Source of the DNA: CADEEV01 sp032127875
GTDB taxonomy: Bacteria; Acidobacteriota; Vicinamibacteria; Fen-336
Reading direction: 5' to 3'
Assembly (NCBI GenBank): GCA_032127875.1
Contig: JAQBHI010000006.1
Location: forward strand, 1 to 11,697
Length of the DNA stretch: 11,697 nt
Part shown: positions 1 to 7,169 of the stretch, piece by piece
How positions within the stretch are numbered: the first letter of the stretch is position 1
How the letters are laid out: every line of letters begins with the position of its first letter
The notes under the pieces: model-generated
What the model was told of the DNA's origin: nothing
The model's input: only the letters and a program-made list of their open reading frames with translations
Databases searched by the model: none
Translations under genes and position numbers: made by a program

Positions 1-21
1 GGGATCTCGGGGCCGGTCTAA
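1..21 (+). CDS. C-terminal end of cytochrome b N-terminal subunit (partial)
   Basis: Only seven codons are visible, reading GISGPV and then a TAA stop at 19-21. The sequence resembles the QGISGPL-type C-terminus that I recall from the cytochrome b N-terminal (cytochrome b6-like) subunit of bacterial menaquinol:cytochrome c reductases. The next gene, starting 5 bases later, encodes the matching cytochrome b C-terminal subunit, which is the usual order for a split cytochrome b. The subunit would carry both b hemes in the membrane. The call rests on a very short match plus context, and everything upstream lies outside the window. Confidence 0.45.
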   Translation, partial: GISGPV

Positions 22-26
22 AGGCC

Positions 27-1115
27 ATGCCCCTCGTCAACGCCCTGAAGGGCGTCATCAACGCGTTGACCTCCCCGGCCATCTTCATCTCGCTGGCCAC
101 AATCCTGTTCTTCGTGGCGCTTCGCGTGAAAGCCGTCTGGAAGCCAAAGGCCGCGCTCGCCATGGCGATCGGCGGGGCCGCGTTCCTGGCCGTGTCGATG
201 CTCGACCACAACTTCGCCGTGATCGTGAAGAAGCCGGACAACGTGCCCATCGTGGCGATGTTGTTCCTGGTGGGCTTCTTCGTCTGGCTCGCGATGTACC
301 AGGCGACCTTGAACGACGAGCGGATTGCGCGGGGCGAGGCGCCCAGCGAGGCCTCGAACGGCGAGAACGAGAAGACCTGGGTGTGGCCGGATCTGGTGTA
401 CACCGAGCTGCTGTGCATGATCATCGGGATGATCGTGCTGGTGCTGTGGGGGATGGCGTTCCACGCGCCCATCGAGGAAGCCGCGAACCCCGCGCGCACG
501 CCGAACCCCAGCAAGGCGCCGTGGTACTTCCTCGGCCTGCAGGAGATGCTCGTCTACTACGATCCCTGGCTCGCCGGAGTCGTCTTTCCCAGCCTGATCA
601 TCGTCGGCCTGATGGCGATCCCGTACATCGACCTGAACCCGAAGGGAAACGGCTATTTCACCTTCAAGGAGCGCAAGGTCGAGATCACGATCTTCATGTT
701 CGGCTTCCTGATCCAGTGGGTGCTGCTGTTGATCCTGGGCACCTTCCTGCGCGGGCCGAACTGGAACTTCTTCGGTCCCTACGAGTACTGGGACCTGCAC
801 AAGCTGCTCGCCCTCAACAACGTGAACCTGTCAGAGTACGTCTGGGTCAAGTGGACGAGTCTCGGGCTGCCCAAGAACATGCTGGTGCGCGAGATCCCCG
901 GCATTCTGCCGACGCTCTTCTACATCGTGGTGCTGCCGGGGCTGCTCGCCCGGACCTGGCTGAAGAAGTATTTCCAGAAGCTCGGGCCCTGGCGCTACGG
1001 CGTTTTCGTGATGCTGCTGCTGCTCCAGATCGCGCTGCCCATCAAGATGGTGCTGCGCTGGCTGTTCAACCTGAAGTACATCGTCGCGCTGCCGGAGATT
1101 TTCTTCAACATATGA
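27..1115 (+). CDS. Cytochrome b C-terminal (subunit IV-like) membrane subunit of a split cytochrome bc complex
   Basis: This 362-residue integral membrane protein belongs to the quinol-oxidising half of a complex III. Around residues 160-182 it has NPSKAPWYFLGLQEMLVYYD, the region equivalent to the Qo-site loop of cytochrome b. Here the classical PEWY is APWY, as in many menaquinol-type bacterial subunits. About eight hydrophobic segments can be seen, near residues 13-33, 43-60, 75-93, 128-146, 182-203, 218-240, 290-308 and 325-345. Subunit IV of b6f is only about 160 residues with three helices, so this protein has extra helices at both ends. The first three helices precede the conserved APWY region, and a charged loop near residues 100-120 separates them from it. 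The ATG follows the upstream stop by 5 bases, with AAAGG very close to it, so translation is probably coupled. The multiheme cytochrome gene downstream is the likely electron acceptor. Confidence 0.88.
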   Translation: MPLVNALKGVINALTSPAIFISLATILFFVALRVKAVWKPKAALAMAIGGAAFLAVSMLDHNFAVIVKKPDNVPIVAMLFLVGFFVWLAMYQATLNDERIARGEAPSEASNGENEKTWVWPDLVYTELLCMIIGMIVLVLWGMAFHAPIEEAANPARTPNPSKAPWYFLGLQEMLVYYDPWLAGVVFPSLIIVGLMAIPYIDLNPKGNGYFTFKERKVEITIFMFGFLIQWVLLLILGTFLRGPNWNFFGPYEYWDLHKLLALNNVNLSEYVWVKWTSLGLPKNMLVREIPGILPTLFYIVVLPGLLARTWLKKYFQKLGPWRYGVFVMLLLLQIALPIKMVLRWLFNLKYIVALPEIFFNI

Positions 1116-1140
1116 AGGGGGTACTACGCCGTACCCCCTT
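1115..1140 (+). other. Perfect 10-bp inverted repeat (RNA hairpin) just after the cytochrome b subunit gene
   Basis: AAGGGGGTAC (1115-1124) pairs perfectly with GTACCCCCTT (1131-1140) around the six-base loop TACGCC. The stem begins on the last base of the cytochrome b subunit stop codon. Only two T residues follow, so this is not a standard intrinsic terminator. It could protect or process the mRNA, attenuate transcription so the two subunits are made in different amounts, or be part of a dispersed palindromic repeat. Confidence 0.6.
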
Positions 1141-1145
1141 CGACC

Positions 1146-1186
1146 CCCGCGCGCTTCGCGGGAGTGAGTCCCGCTGCGCACGCAGC
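1146..1186 (+). other. Cluster of competing hairpins before the octaheme cytochrome gene
   Basis: CCCGCG (1146-1151) pairs with CGCGGG (1157-1162). GCTGCG (1173-1178) pairs with CGCAGC (1181-1186). A third stem, GCGGGA (1158-1163) with TCCCGC (1169-1174), uses bases from both, so it excludes them. Alternating stems of this kind are seen in attenuators and in REP-type repeats. No ligand-binding core is recognisable. The cluster lies between two genes of the same presumed operon and ends about 12 bases before the first possible start of the next gene. Confidence 0.45.
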
Positions 1187-1197
1187 CCGTTGCCGAG

Positions 1198-4107
1198 GTG
1201 CCCTTGAAGCCCGAGCCTGGCCGCGACGCCGAAATGGCCCGCCGGACGGAGAAGCTGAACCTTCTCTTTGCGCTCACTTCCATAGGCATGCTAATCGCCT
1301 TCTCCTGGATGATCTGGGCCGACTACGATCGCGAGTGGAAGAAGCACCAACTCGAGTTCGGCAAGCTCGAGGTGAAGCTCACCGAGCAGCAGCAGCAGGA
1401 AGCGCTGGGCAAGATCGGCGCGGAGCGCATGAAGGCGATCGACGCGGCTCTCGCGAAGGGTGATGCGGAGATCGCGGCGAAGCGGGAGGAGATCCAGGCC
1501 GCCCGGGCAGAGGCCGACAAGATCCACTCCCAGTGGTACGCGATCGACCAGGACTATCGCTTCACCAAGGCCTTCATCGACGTGAAGCGCTACGACTACG
1601 AAGAGGCAGCCCACAAGGGCAAGCCGAGCGCTGCCAGCGAAAAGGCCGAGCTCGACGCGCTCGAGGCCAAGTGGGCCGACGTCAGGCTGAAGCTCGAGGA
1701 CGTGAAGGCGCGCGAGGCTGCGGCCAACGCCGCGATCGCCGATCTCGAGAAGACCCGCCTGGACGCGGAGAAGGTCCAGAAGGAAGCCTCGGGCGAGCTG
1801 CAGCGCCTCGGCGACAAGCTGCGCAAGATCCAGCCGGGCTTCGTCTCGATCGTCCGCAACCTGCCGGTCCTCGACCTCGCCAACCCGTCGCTCAAGGTCA
1901 ACCAGATCATGCCGGCGAACCTGTACGACGACGTGATCTTCTCGCCGACGCCGAAGGTCGACCGCTGCACGACCTGCCATCTCGGCATCGACCAGAAGGG
2001 CTACGAGAAGGCACCGCAGCCGTACACGTCACACCCGGATATCGACACCTACCTGCGCGGCGGTCACCCGATCGAAAAGGTCGGCTGCACGGTCTGCCAC
2101 CAGGGCCGTGGGCGCGCGACGAGCTTCGTGAATGCCGTCCACACGCCCTCGACCAAAGAAGCGGAAGAGGCCTGGGGCAAGTACTCGAACACGAAGGAGT
2201 ACGAGCGCTGGCACCTGTGGGACCAGCCGATGCTGGCCAAGGGCTACACGGAGTCGCAGTGCCTCAAGTGCCACCAGGGCAACGTGGAGGTGCCGAAGGC
2301 GGAGCGGCTCAACAACGGCGTGATGCTCGTCGAGCGCTACGGCTGCTTCGGCTGCCACAAGATCAAGGGCTGGGAAAATCTGCGCAAGGTCGGCCCCGAC
2401 CTCACCAAGATCGCGACCAAGACCAGCGAAGACTTCATCTACCGCTGGATCAAGGAACCGAAGGCGTTTCGCGCCACGCGCATGCCCCAGGTCTGGGATG
2501 TTCGCGTCAACGAGACCGCCGAGCAGAAGGCGCGCAACAACGCCGAGGCCAACGCCGTCACCAGCTACATCGTGGAAAAATCGGCGAAGGACGCCGGCTA
2601 TGCGGCCCCGCCCAGGGGCGATCTGGGCAGCGGCAAGAGGCTGTTCGAGAGCGTCGGCTGCCTTGCCTGCCACCGCGTGGGCGACGACCGGCGCGGCCTG
2701 GAAGCCTTCACGATGGCCTCGTTCCGCAGCCATGGCCCGAACCTCGACGGCACCGGTTCCAAGGTTGGCGCCGGCTGGCTCTACGCGTGGATCCGCAACC
2801 CGAAGGGCTACTGGCACGAGACGAAGATGCCGAACCTCCGGCTCACCGAAGGCGAGGCGGGCGACATCACGGCCTACCTGATGAGCCTGAAGAACGACGA
2901 GTTCCTGGCTCGGCCGCGCCCGAGCCTCGACACCAAGCTGCGCGACAAGATCGCCCGCGAGTATCTGCTGGCGCAGTTCACGGTCAAGCAGGCCGACGAG
3001 AAGCTGGCCGCGATGAGCGACCACGAGCGCACGCTGTTCCTGGGCGAAAAAACCATTGGGCGCTACGGCTGCTTCGGCTGCCACACCATCTCGGGCTTCG
3101 AGAAGGCCTCGCCGATCGGCGTCGAGCTGACGGAAGAGGGCTCGAAGCTGGTCGAGCGGCTCGACTTCGGCTTCCTCGAGCACGAGATTCCGCACACCCT
3201 GCCGGCCTGGGTGAAGCAGAAGCTCCTCGAGCCGCGCATTTACGACCGCGACAAGCCCTCGAAGAAACCGGAAGACTGGCTGCGCATGCCGAAGTTCCAC
3301 GTGAGCCCCGACGAGGCCGACGCAATCGTGACGGCGGTGCTCTCGATGACGAAGGAGCAGATCCCGCTCGCGGCCCAGAAGCAGCTCACGGGCGACGAGC
3401 GCGTCGTCGAGAAGGGCCGCCGGCTGGTGCGCGATCTCAACTGCCAGGGTTGCCACCAGATCGGCGCCAGAGGCGGCGCGATCCGCGCGGTGATCAGCGA
3501 TCAACTCGAGGCCTCAGGCGGAGAAGTGACGCAGGCCCAGGCGCTCTCGCCGCCGATTCTCTACAACGACAAGTCGAAGATCGGAGAGGGCGCGCGGGTG
3601 CATACGGACTGGCTCCACGGCTTCTTGCTAAACCCCGCGACCCCCGTCCGGCCCTGGCTGCAGGTGCGCATGCCGACGTTCGAGTTCACCGAGGCGGAGA
3701 CCAACGCCATCACCCAGTACTTCGCGGTGCAGGATCAGGCCCCATACCCTTACGAGCCGAAGGTGGCGCGCGACGCGGCGATGGTGGCCGTGGGCAAGGA
3801 CCTGTTCGCCCGCTGGCAGTGCGTGAAGTGCCACGTCGTGGCCGGCAAGCTTCCGAACCAGGAGTTGGCCAACATGGCGCCCGACCTGGCCAAGGTGCCC
3901 GAGCGGCTCCGCGCTGACTGGCTGACGCTGTTCCTCGCCGACCCCGGGCGCATCCTGCCGGGCACGCGGATGCCGTCCAACTTCCCCACGGACCCCGCCG
4001 AGAACGCGTTCCCCGAGATCCTGGGCGGCGATCAGAAGCAGCAGATCGAGGCGGTGCGAGCCTACCTGCTGAGCCTGGGTCCCCGGGGCGCATCCACCTT
4101 AGACTAG
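1198..4107 (+). CDS. Membrane-anchored coiled-coil octaheme c-type cytochrome of complex III
   Basis: The 969-residue protein (957 if it starts at the ATG at 1234) has one hydrophobic segment near residues 20-41. A long charged, Ala/Glu/Lys-rich coiled coil follows at about 46-215. Eight CxxCH heme c sites then start at residues 257, 297, 355, 383, 488, 625, 749 and 875. Hemes 4-8 are each followed by an RMP or KMP motif (Met429, 544, 697, 825, 925), which fits five class-I cytochrome c domains with His/Met ligation. Hemes 1-3 lack such a motif and may be bis-His. The lead-in PKVDRCTTCHLGID to heme 1 is typical of large cytochromes found beside cytochrome b genes. The inferred role is to carry electrons from the quinol-oxidising cytochrome b subunits to periplasmic acceptors. 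The start is uncertain: GTG 1198 has no clear ribosome site and ATG 1234 begins nearer the membrane segment. Apocytochrome must cross the membrane for heme attachment. Confidence 0.85.
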   Translation: MPLKPEPGRDAEMARRTEKLNLLFALTSIGMLIAFSWMIWADYDREWKKHQLEFGKLEVKLTEQQQQEALGKIGAERMKAIDAALAKGDAEIAAKREEIQAARAEADKIHSQWYAIDQDYRFTKAFIDVKRYDYEEAAHKGKPSAASEKAELDALEAKWADVRLKLEDVKAREAAANAAIADLEKTRLDAEKVQKEASGELQRLGDKLRKIQPGFVSIVRNLPVLDLANPSLKVNQIMPANLYDDVIFSPTPKVDRCTTCHLGIDQKGYEKAPQPYTSHPDIDTYLRGGHPIEKVGCTVCHQGRGRATSFVNAVHTPSTKEAEEAWGKYSNTKEYERWHLWDQPMLAKGYTESQCLKCHQGNVEVPKAERLNNGVMLVERYGCFGCHKIKGWENLRKVGPDLTKIATKTSEDFIYRWIKEPKAFRATRMPQVWDVRVNETAEQKARNNAEANAVTSYIVEKSAKDAGYAAPPRGDLGSGKRLFESVGCLACHRVGDDRRGLEAFTMASFRSHGPNLDGTGSKVGAGWLYAWIRNPKGYWHETKMPNLRLTEGEAGDITAYLMSLKNDEFLARPRPSLDTKLRDKIAREYLLAQFTVKQADEKLAAMSDHERTLFLGEKTIGRYGCFGCHTISGFEKASPIGVELTEEGSKLVERLDFGFLEHEIPHTLPAWVKQKLLEPRIYDRDKPSKKPEDWLRMPKFHVSPDEADAIVTAVLSMTKEQIPLAAQKQLTGDERVVEKGRRLVRDLNCQGCHQIGARGGAIRAVISDQLEASGGEVTQAQALSPPILYNDKSKIGEGARVHTDWLHGFLLNPATPVRPWLQVRMPTFEFTEAETNAITQYFAVQDQAPYPYEPKVARDAAMVAVGKDLFARWQCVKCHVVAGKLPNQELANMAPDLAKVPERLRADWLTLFLADPGRILPGTRMPSNFPTDPAENAFPEILGGDQKQQIEAVRAYLLSLGPRGASTLD

Positions 4108-4114
4108 GGGGGCG

Positions 4115-4819
4115 TTGAGCTACACCCTGGTGGTTGGTCCGGACACCCGAGACCGGGCCTGGGTCGAAAGCACGCTGCTGCGCGGCGGGATGGAGGTGGC
4201 GACTGCCACCGAGGCCGACGTGCTGGTGGCGAAAGACCTGCTCATGCCGCGGCTCGTGGTCTTCGACGACCAGAGTGCGCGCGAGGCACGCATGGCGACG
4301 CTGCGACGGCTCCACGCCCATCCGGCTCTGAAAGGCGTGCCGGTCCTGGTACTCGCCTACGAGGGCGATGTCGAGAGCTTCACCGACGCGATCACCAAGG
4401 GCGTCGCCGCCTACCTCGTGAAGCCCATCGCCGCCGACGAGCTGATCCCGCTCGCGCAACGGCTCTCGGGCTGGGTGGGAATCAGCGACCGTACCGAGCG
4501 GCGGCGGCGCGTGCGGCGGCCGCTGATCATGAAGGTCGAAATCGACGTCCGCTCGCGGCACCAGAAGCTGATGGGACAGTTCGTGGACGTGAGCGGCAGC
4601 GGCTGCCGGATCGAGATGCCCGACATCGTCGCGCCGGGCGACCTGTTGCGCGTGGTCCTGCACAGCCAGGATTCCTCGACTCACGTGGCCTTGGGCGTGG
4701 AAGTTCGCTGGAGCCTGCCCATGGAGGGCGGCGGTTGCGTGGCGGGTTGCCGCTTCACCGGCACGACTGCGCTGCTTGCCGGCAAGATCCTCGGCTTCGT
4801 CTCGAGCGGGCTGACGTAG
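4115..4819 (+). CDS. Response-regulator-like receiver domain fused to a PilZ domain (predicted c-di-GMP effector)
   Basis: This 234-residue soluble protein has two domains. Residues 3-118 look like a receiver: LVVFDD supplies a possible phospho-acceptor Asp51, and YLVKPI keeps the conserved Lys103-Pro104. The acidic pair after the first strand is GPD rather than DD, and the Thr/Ser after the fourth strand is replaced (LVLAYEG). Phosphorylation is therefore doubtful. Residues 125-225 form a PilZ domain with an arginine cluster (R129-R135, containing RxxxR) and DVSGSG (158-163, matching D/NxSxxG), the two c-di-GMP contact motifs of the family. The TTG start lies 7 bases after the cytochrome stop, behind a run of G residues that could serve as ribosome site. 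Co-transcription with the complex III genes is likely. Binding of c-di-GMP is inferred from motifs; the output target is unknown. Confidence 0.8.
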   Translation: MSYTLVVGPDTRDRAWVESTLLRGGMEVATATEADVLVAKDLLMPRLVVFDDQSAREARMATLRRLHAHPALKGVPVLVLAYEGDVESFTDAITKGVAAYLVKPIAADELIPLAQRLSGWVGISDRTERRRRVRRPLIMKVEIDVRSRHQKLMGQFVDVSGSGCRIEMPDIVAPGDLLRVVLHSQDSSTHVALGVEVRWSLPMEGGGCVAGCRFTGTTALLAGKILGFVSSGLT

Positions 4820-4861
4820 AGAACAGGCGGCGAATCGAGGAGCCATGCCCTCGTGCCTCTA

Positions 4862-4884
4862 CTGAACAACTGCTATGTTGTCAG
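4862..4884. promoter_or_regulatory. Imperfect AT-richer palindrome upstream of the signal-peptide fragment
   Basis: CTGAACAAC (4862-4870) and GTTGTCAG (4877-4884) are inverted repeats with one unpaired A, around a six-base centre. They lie in the non-coding stretch 4820-4907, which is otherwise featureless. It could be an operator or a small hairpin. There is no convincing -35/-10 pair next to it, so the call is weak. Confidence 0.2.
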
Positions 4885-4907
4885 GAAGTCAGATTGAGCG
4901 TGCGCAC

Positions 4908-5057
4908 ATGAAGAAGCTTCTCGGAGTCGCGGTGCTGGCTCTTTTGGCCTGGCCTGGGGGTGGGCTGGCTGGGGCTGGGTCATCCTCCCGCGACGTCATC
5001 CGCGACACATTCCCCGCGGAGCAGCGCGCGTGGCCGAGGTTCTCCGACGGCTCATGA
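4908..5057 (+). pseudogene. Signal-peptide fragment, probable 5' part of the frameshifted NTF2-like gene
   Basis: From the ATG at 4908 the frame encodes MKKLLGVAVLALLAWPGG and then GLAGAGSSSRDVIRD. This is a typical Sec signal peptide with a basic start, a hydrophobic core and small residues before the likely cleavage site. The frame runs into a TGA at 5055-5057, while the conserved body of an NTF2-like protein opens in another frame at 5030. Restoring one base near the GCGCGCG at 5024-5030 would join the two into a single open frame of about 165 codons. No Cys follows the hydrophobic core, so it is not a lipoprotein signal. Confidence 0.55.
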
Positions 5058-5404
5058 ATGCCGCGGAGAAGAAGGACCTCGATCGCGTCGACTCGTTGCA
5101 CCTGTACGGGCCGAAGTTCAGCAAATTCGACGAAGGCGGCCTCGCGCGACAGGATGCCGCGACATCTCAAGCGAGCGAGCGCAGAGGCCTGGCGGCCGCG
5201 AAGGCCTTCAGCGCCACAGTGGAGGACTTGAAGGTCGACGTCTTCGGCGTGACGGCGATCGCAACCTTCGTGATGAACTACACGCTGGAGGCGGGCGAAG
5301 TCAAGATATCGAACAAGGCGCGCTCGACGGTGGTGTTTGCGAAGGACCGCGACACGTGGAGGGTCGTCCACGAACATCACTCCCTACCGAAGCCAACCCC
5401 ATAA
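5030..5404 (+). CDS. NTF2/SnoaL-like domain protein, probably missing its in-frame signal peptide
   Basis: The frame encodes 124 residues with the look of the nuclear transport factor 2-like (SnoaL/DUF4440) fold. An amphipathic opening helix (LRRLMNAAEKKDLDRVDSLH) precedes LYGPKFSKFD. A strand pattern ending FGVTAIATFVMNYTL, ARSTVVFAKDRDTWRVVHEHHS follows, a common C-terminal signature of this family. Members are small cone-shaped proteins, often secreted or periplasmic, with varied ligand-binding or enzymatic roles, and no specific function can be given. The GTG at 5030 has no ribosome site, and a good signal peptide lies just upstream in another frame. The intact gene therefore probably started at 4908 and suffered a one-base deletion, or the assembly has an indel. 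The next gene is also decayed. Confidence 0.6.
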   Translation: MAEVLRRLMNAAEKKDLDRVDSLHLYGPKFSKFDEGGLARQDAATSQASERRGLAAAKAFSATVEDLKVDVFGVTAIATFVMNYTLEAGEVKISNKARSTVVFAKDRDTWRVVHEHHSLPKPTP

Positions 5405-5491
5405 AGAGCGCCCAGCGATTCAGGAGCGCGTGTTGGCAAGACCGCTCGCGCGCCCACAAGCTCCAGCGGGCATTAGACGGCGCCAATCGGT

Positions 5492-5972
5492 GTGGGTGAC
5501 CCGGCGGAGACCCAAGTGGCTCGAATCAAGTCGCCTGATCTGGCCAGTCCGCGATTCAAGGCCGATCCCTATCCTTATCTACGCCCGGTTGCGCGCCGAA
5601 GCCCCCGTGGACTTCGCCAGCTTCCGGATGACGCGCGAGGACGTCACGATGCGGTCCGTGACGATTCCACGCGGCGCCGTCGTGCTGGCCGTGCTCGGGT
5701 CGGCCAACCACGACGAGACCCAGTTCCCGAATCCGGAGGCCCTGGACATCGCCCGCGAGCCCAACCGGCACCTCGCGTTCGGGGTGGGCTCGCATTTCTG
5801 CCTCGGCGCGCCCCTGGCGCGTCTGGAAGGGCAGATCGCCCTGACGACGCTCTTCCGGCGGTTCCCCGATCTTCGTCTGGCGAAGCCGGCCGAGACGCTC
5901 CGCTGGCGCAGGGGATTGCTCTTCCGAGGTCTGGAACAACTGCCGGTCGTCGTCGAGAGGGCCCGCCAATAA
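5492..5972 (+). pseudogene. Cytochrome P450 relic (N-terminal stub joined to heme-binding C-terminus)
   Basis: From GTG 5492 one frame reads DLASPRFKADPYPYL, like the start of soluble bacterial P450s. After a one-base shift near 5567-5580 the other frame continues IYARLRAEAPV, the next P450 segment. It then jumps directly to VDFASFRMTREDV, IPRG and SANHDETQFPNPEALDIARE, which belong to the region after the K helix. The heme-binding loop FGVGSHFCLGAPLARLE is intact, with the Cys codon at 5799-5801. The I-helix oxygen-activation motif and the K-helix ExxR are missing. A normal P450 has about 400 residues, so roughly 240-250 have been lost, apparently between two similar APV/SPV stretches. The C-terminal frame stays open to TAA 5970-5972. 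No working monooxygenase can be made from this. It converges with hemW. Confidence 0.8.
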
Positions 5973-5990
5973 TTGGGCTGAAGCTGACGG

Positions 5991-6005
5991 CGGGTCCGGC
6001 ACCCG
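5991..6005. terminator. Weak hairpin between converging genes
   Basis: CGGGT (5991-5995) pairs with ACCCG (6001-6005) around CCGGC in the 45-base gap between the P450 relic and the end of hemW. It has the right place to end transcription from either side. The stem is only five pairs and no T-run follows on either strand, so a terminator role is a guess from position. Confidence 0.2.
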
Positions 6006-6017
6006 AGCGCGAGGCTC

Positions 6018-7169
6018 TCAGACGAAAATGCGGAAGACTTCGTTTGAGAGCAGGACGCCGCGGGCGGTGAGGCGCAGGCGGTCCCCCGCGATCTCCAGAA
6101 GGCCTGCCGCAAAGGGATCGCGGAGCGGTGTCTCGAACTCAGCGAGCGGATCGACGTCGTAGCAGGCGGCGAATGACGCGAGGTCGATGCCCTCGCGGCG
6201 GCGTAGGCCGGTGAAGAGCGCCTCGCCGACGTGTTCGCGCGCGGAGAGCTTGCGCTCTCCCACGATCGGCGCGCCTGTCGTTTCCAGGGCGCGACAGTAG
6301 CCTCCGAAGCTGTCGTCGTTCCACCAGCGGCGCCCGAGCCGGTAGCTGTGGGCCGACATGCCGAAGCCGAGGAACGGCACGTCGTCCCAATACTTGCCGT
6401 TGTGGCGGGATTCGTGGCCGGGGCGAGCGAAGTTGGAGATCTCGTAGCGCTCGATACCCATTGCAGCCAGACCCGCGACGGTGGCGCGGTAGAGATCGGC
6501 AACGAGATCGTCCTCGGGGAGCACGAGATGCCCCGTGCGCGCGCGATGGCTGAGCAGCGTTTTGCCCTCGACCTCGAGCACATAGAGACTGAGGTGGTCG
6601 GGTGCCAGGGTCCGAACCGAATCCAGATTGCGCTGCCAGCGCTCCTCGGTTTCTCCCGTCCAACCGAGGATGAGGTCGATCGAGAGGCTCGCGAAGCCGG
6701 CGGACCGCGCAAACTCGACCGCTGCTCGGGCGTCGTCAGCGGTGTGAAAGCGTCCCATCTCGCGCAGCACACTGTCGTCGAAGGACTGGACGCCCAGGCT
6801 GAGCCGATTGGCGCCAAGCGCACGGAGTGTCGAGTAGCCCTGCGCATCGAGGTCGCGCGGGTTGGCTTCGACCGTGACCTCAGCGCTCGGGCTCAGGTCG
6901 AATCGGCGACCCAGTGCTTCGACGACCTGTTCGAGGCGCCCGAGCGACAGCAGCGTCGGCGTGCCGCCGCCGAAATAGATGGTGTCGGCGCGTTGCTTCG
7001 TGTCCGCGTTCGACCACTGCCAGATCTCGCGCAGCAGAGCCTGGAGGTAGCGCTCCTGCCGCTCATCTCCTGGCCGCCGCGGGTCGATCGCGAAGTGGCA
7101 GTAGCTGCACTTCGCCTCGCAAAATGGGATGTGAACGTACAGGCCTAGCGTCTCCGGAACCTTGCTCAC
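6018..7169 (-). CDS. hemW: Radical SAM heme chaperone HemW (formerly HemN-like coproporphyrinogen oxidase)
   Basis: The 383-residue cytoplasmic protein opens with LGLYVHIPFCEAKCSYCHF, giving the CxxxCxxC motif that holds the 4Fe-4S cluster and SAM. YFGGGTPTLL (SAM binding) and the family-typical RHNGKYWDDVPFLGFGMSAHSY in the second half follow. Length matches HemW (about 380); HemN proper is longer (about 455). HemW binds heme and inserts it into respiratory proteins, and is not thought to oxidise coproporphyrinogen. The GTG start at 7169-7167 overlaps the upstream stop as GTGA, and the conserved region begins at residue 8, so this start is firm. It is the last gene of the minus-strand cluster. 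A heme chaperone near cytochrome genes is suggestive, but those genes are on the opposite strand and not co-transcribed. Confidence 0.93.
   Translation of the reverse strand: MSKVPETLGLYVHIPFCEAKCSYCHFAIDPRRPGDERQERYLQALLREIWQWSNADTKQRADTIYFGGGTPTLLSLGRLEQVVEALGRRFDLSPSAEVTVEANPRDLDAQGYSTLRALGANRLSLGVQSFDDSVLREMGRFHTADDARAAVEFARSAGFASLSIDLILGWTGETEERWQRNLDSVRTLAPDHLSLYVLEVEGKTLLSHRARTGHLVLPEDDLVADLYRATVAGLAAMGIERYEISNFARPGHESRHNGKYWDDVPFLGFGMSAHSYRLGRRWWNDDSFGGYCRALETTGAPIVGERKLSAREHVGEALFTGLRRREGIDLASFAACYDVDPLAEFETPLRDPFAAGLLEIAGDRLRLTARGVLLSNEVFRIFV

Noticed and set aside
1115..1140. Standard Rho-independent terminator
   Set aside because: The stem is excellent but only TT then CGACCCCC follows; without a T-run, termination is unlikely to be the standard kind.
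2029..3504. 491-codon minus-strand open frame within the cytochrome gene
   Set aside because: Shadow of the codon bias of the true gene; no domain and no start signal.
1533..3917. 794-codon frame overlapping the octaheme cytochrome on the same strand
   Set aside because: Arg/Gly/Pro-rich out-of-frame reading with none of the CxxCH motifs; the cytochrome frame is the real one.
5405..5491. Possible small gene or RNA between the NTF2-like gene and the P450 relic
   Set aside because: No plausible start with ribosome site, no stable hairpin and no conserved motif could be seen in these 87 bases.
6018..7169. HemN, oxygen-independent coproporphyrinogen III dehydrogenase
   Set aside because: Length and the second-half RHNGKYW...FLGFGMSAHSY pattern fit HemW; it lacks the longer HemN architecture.
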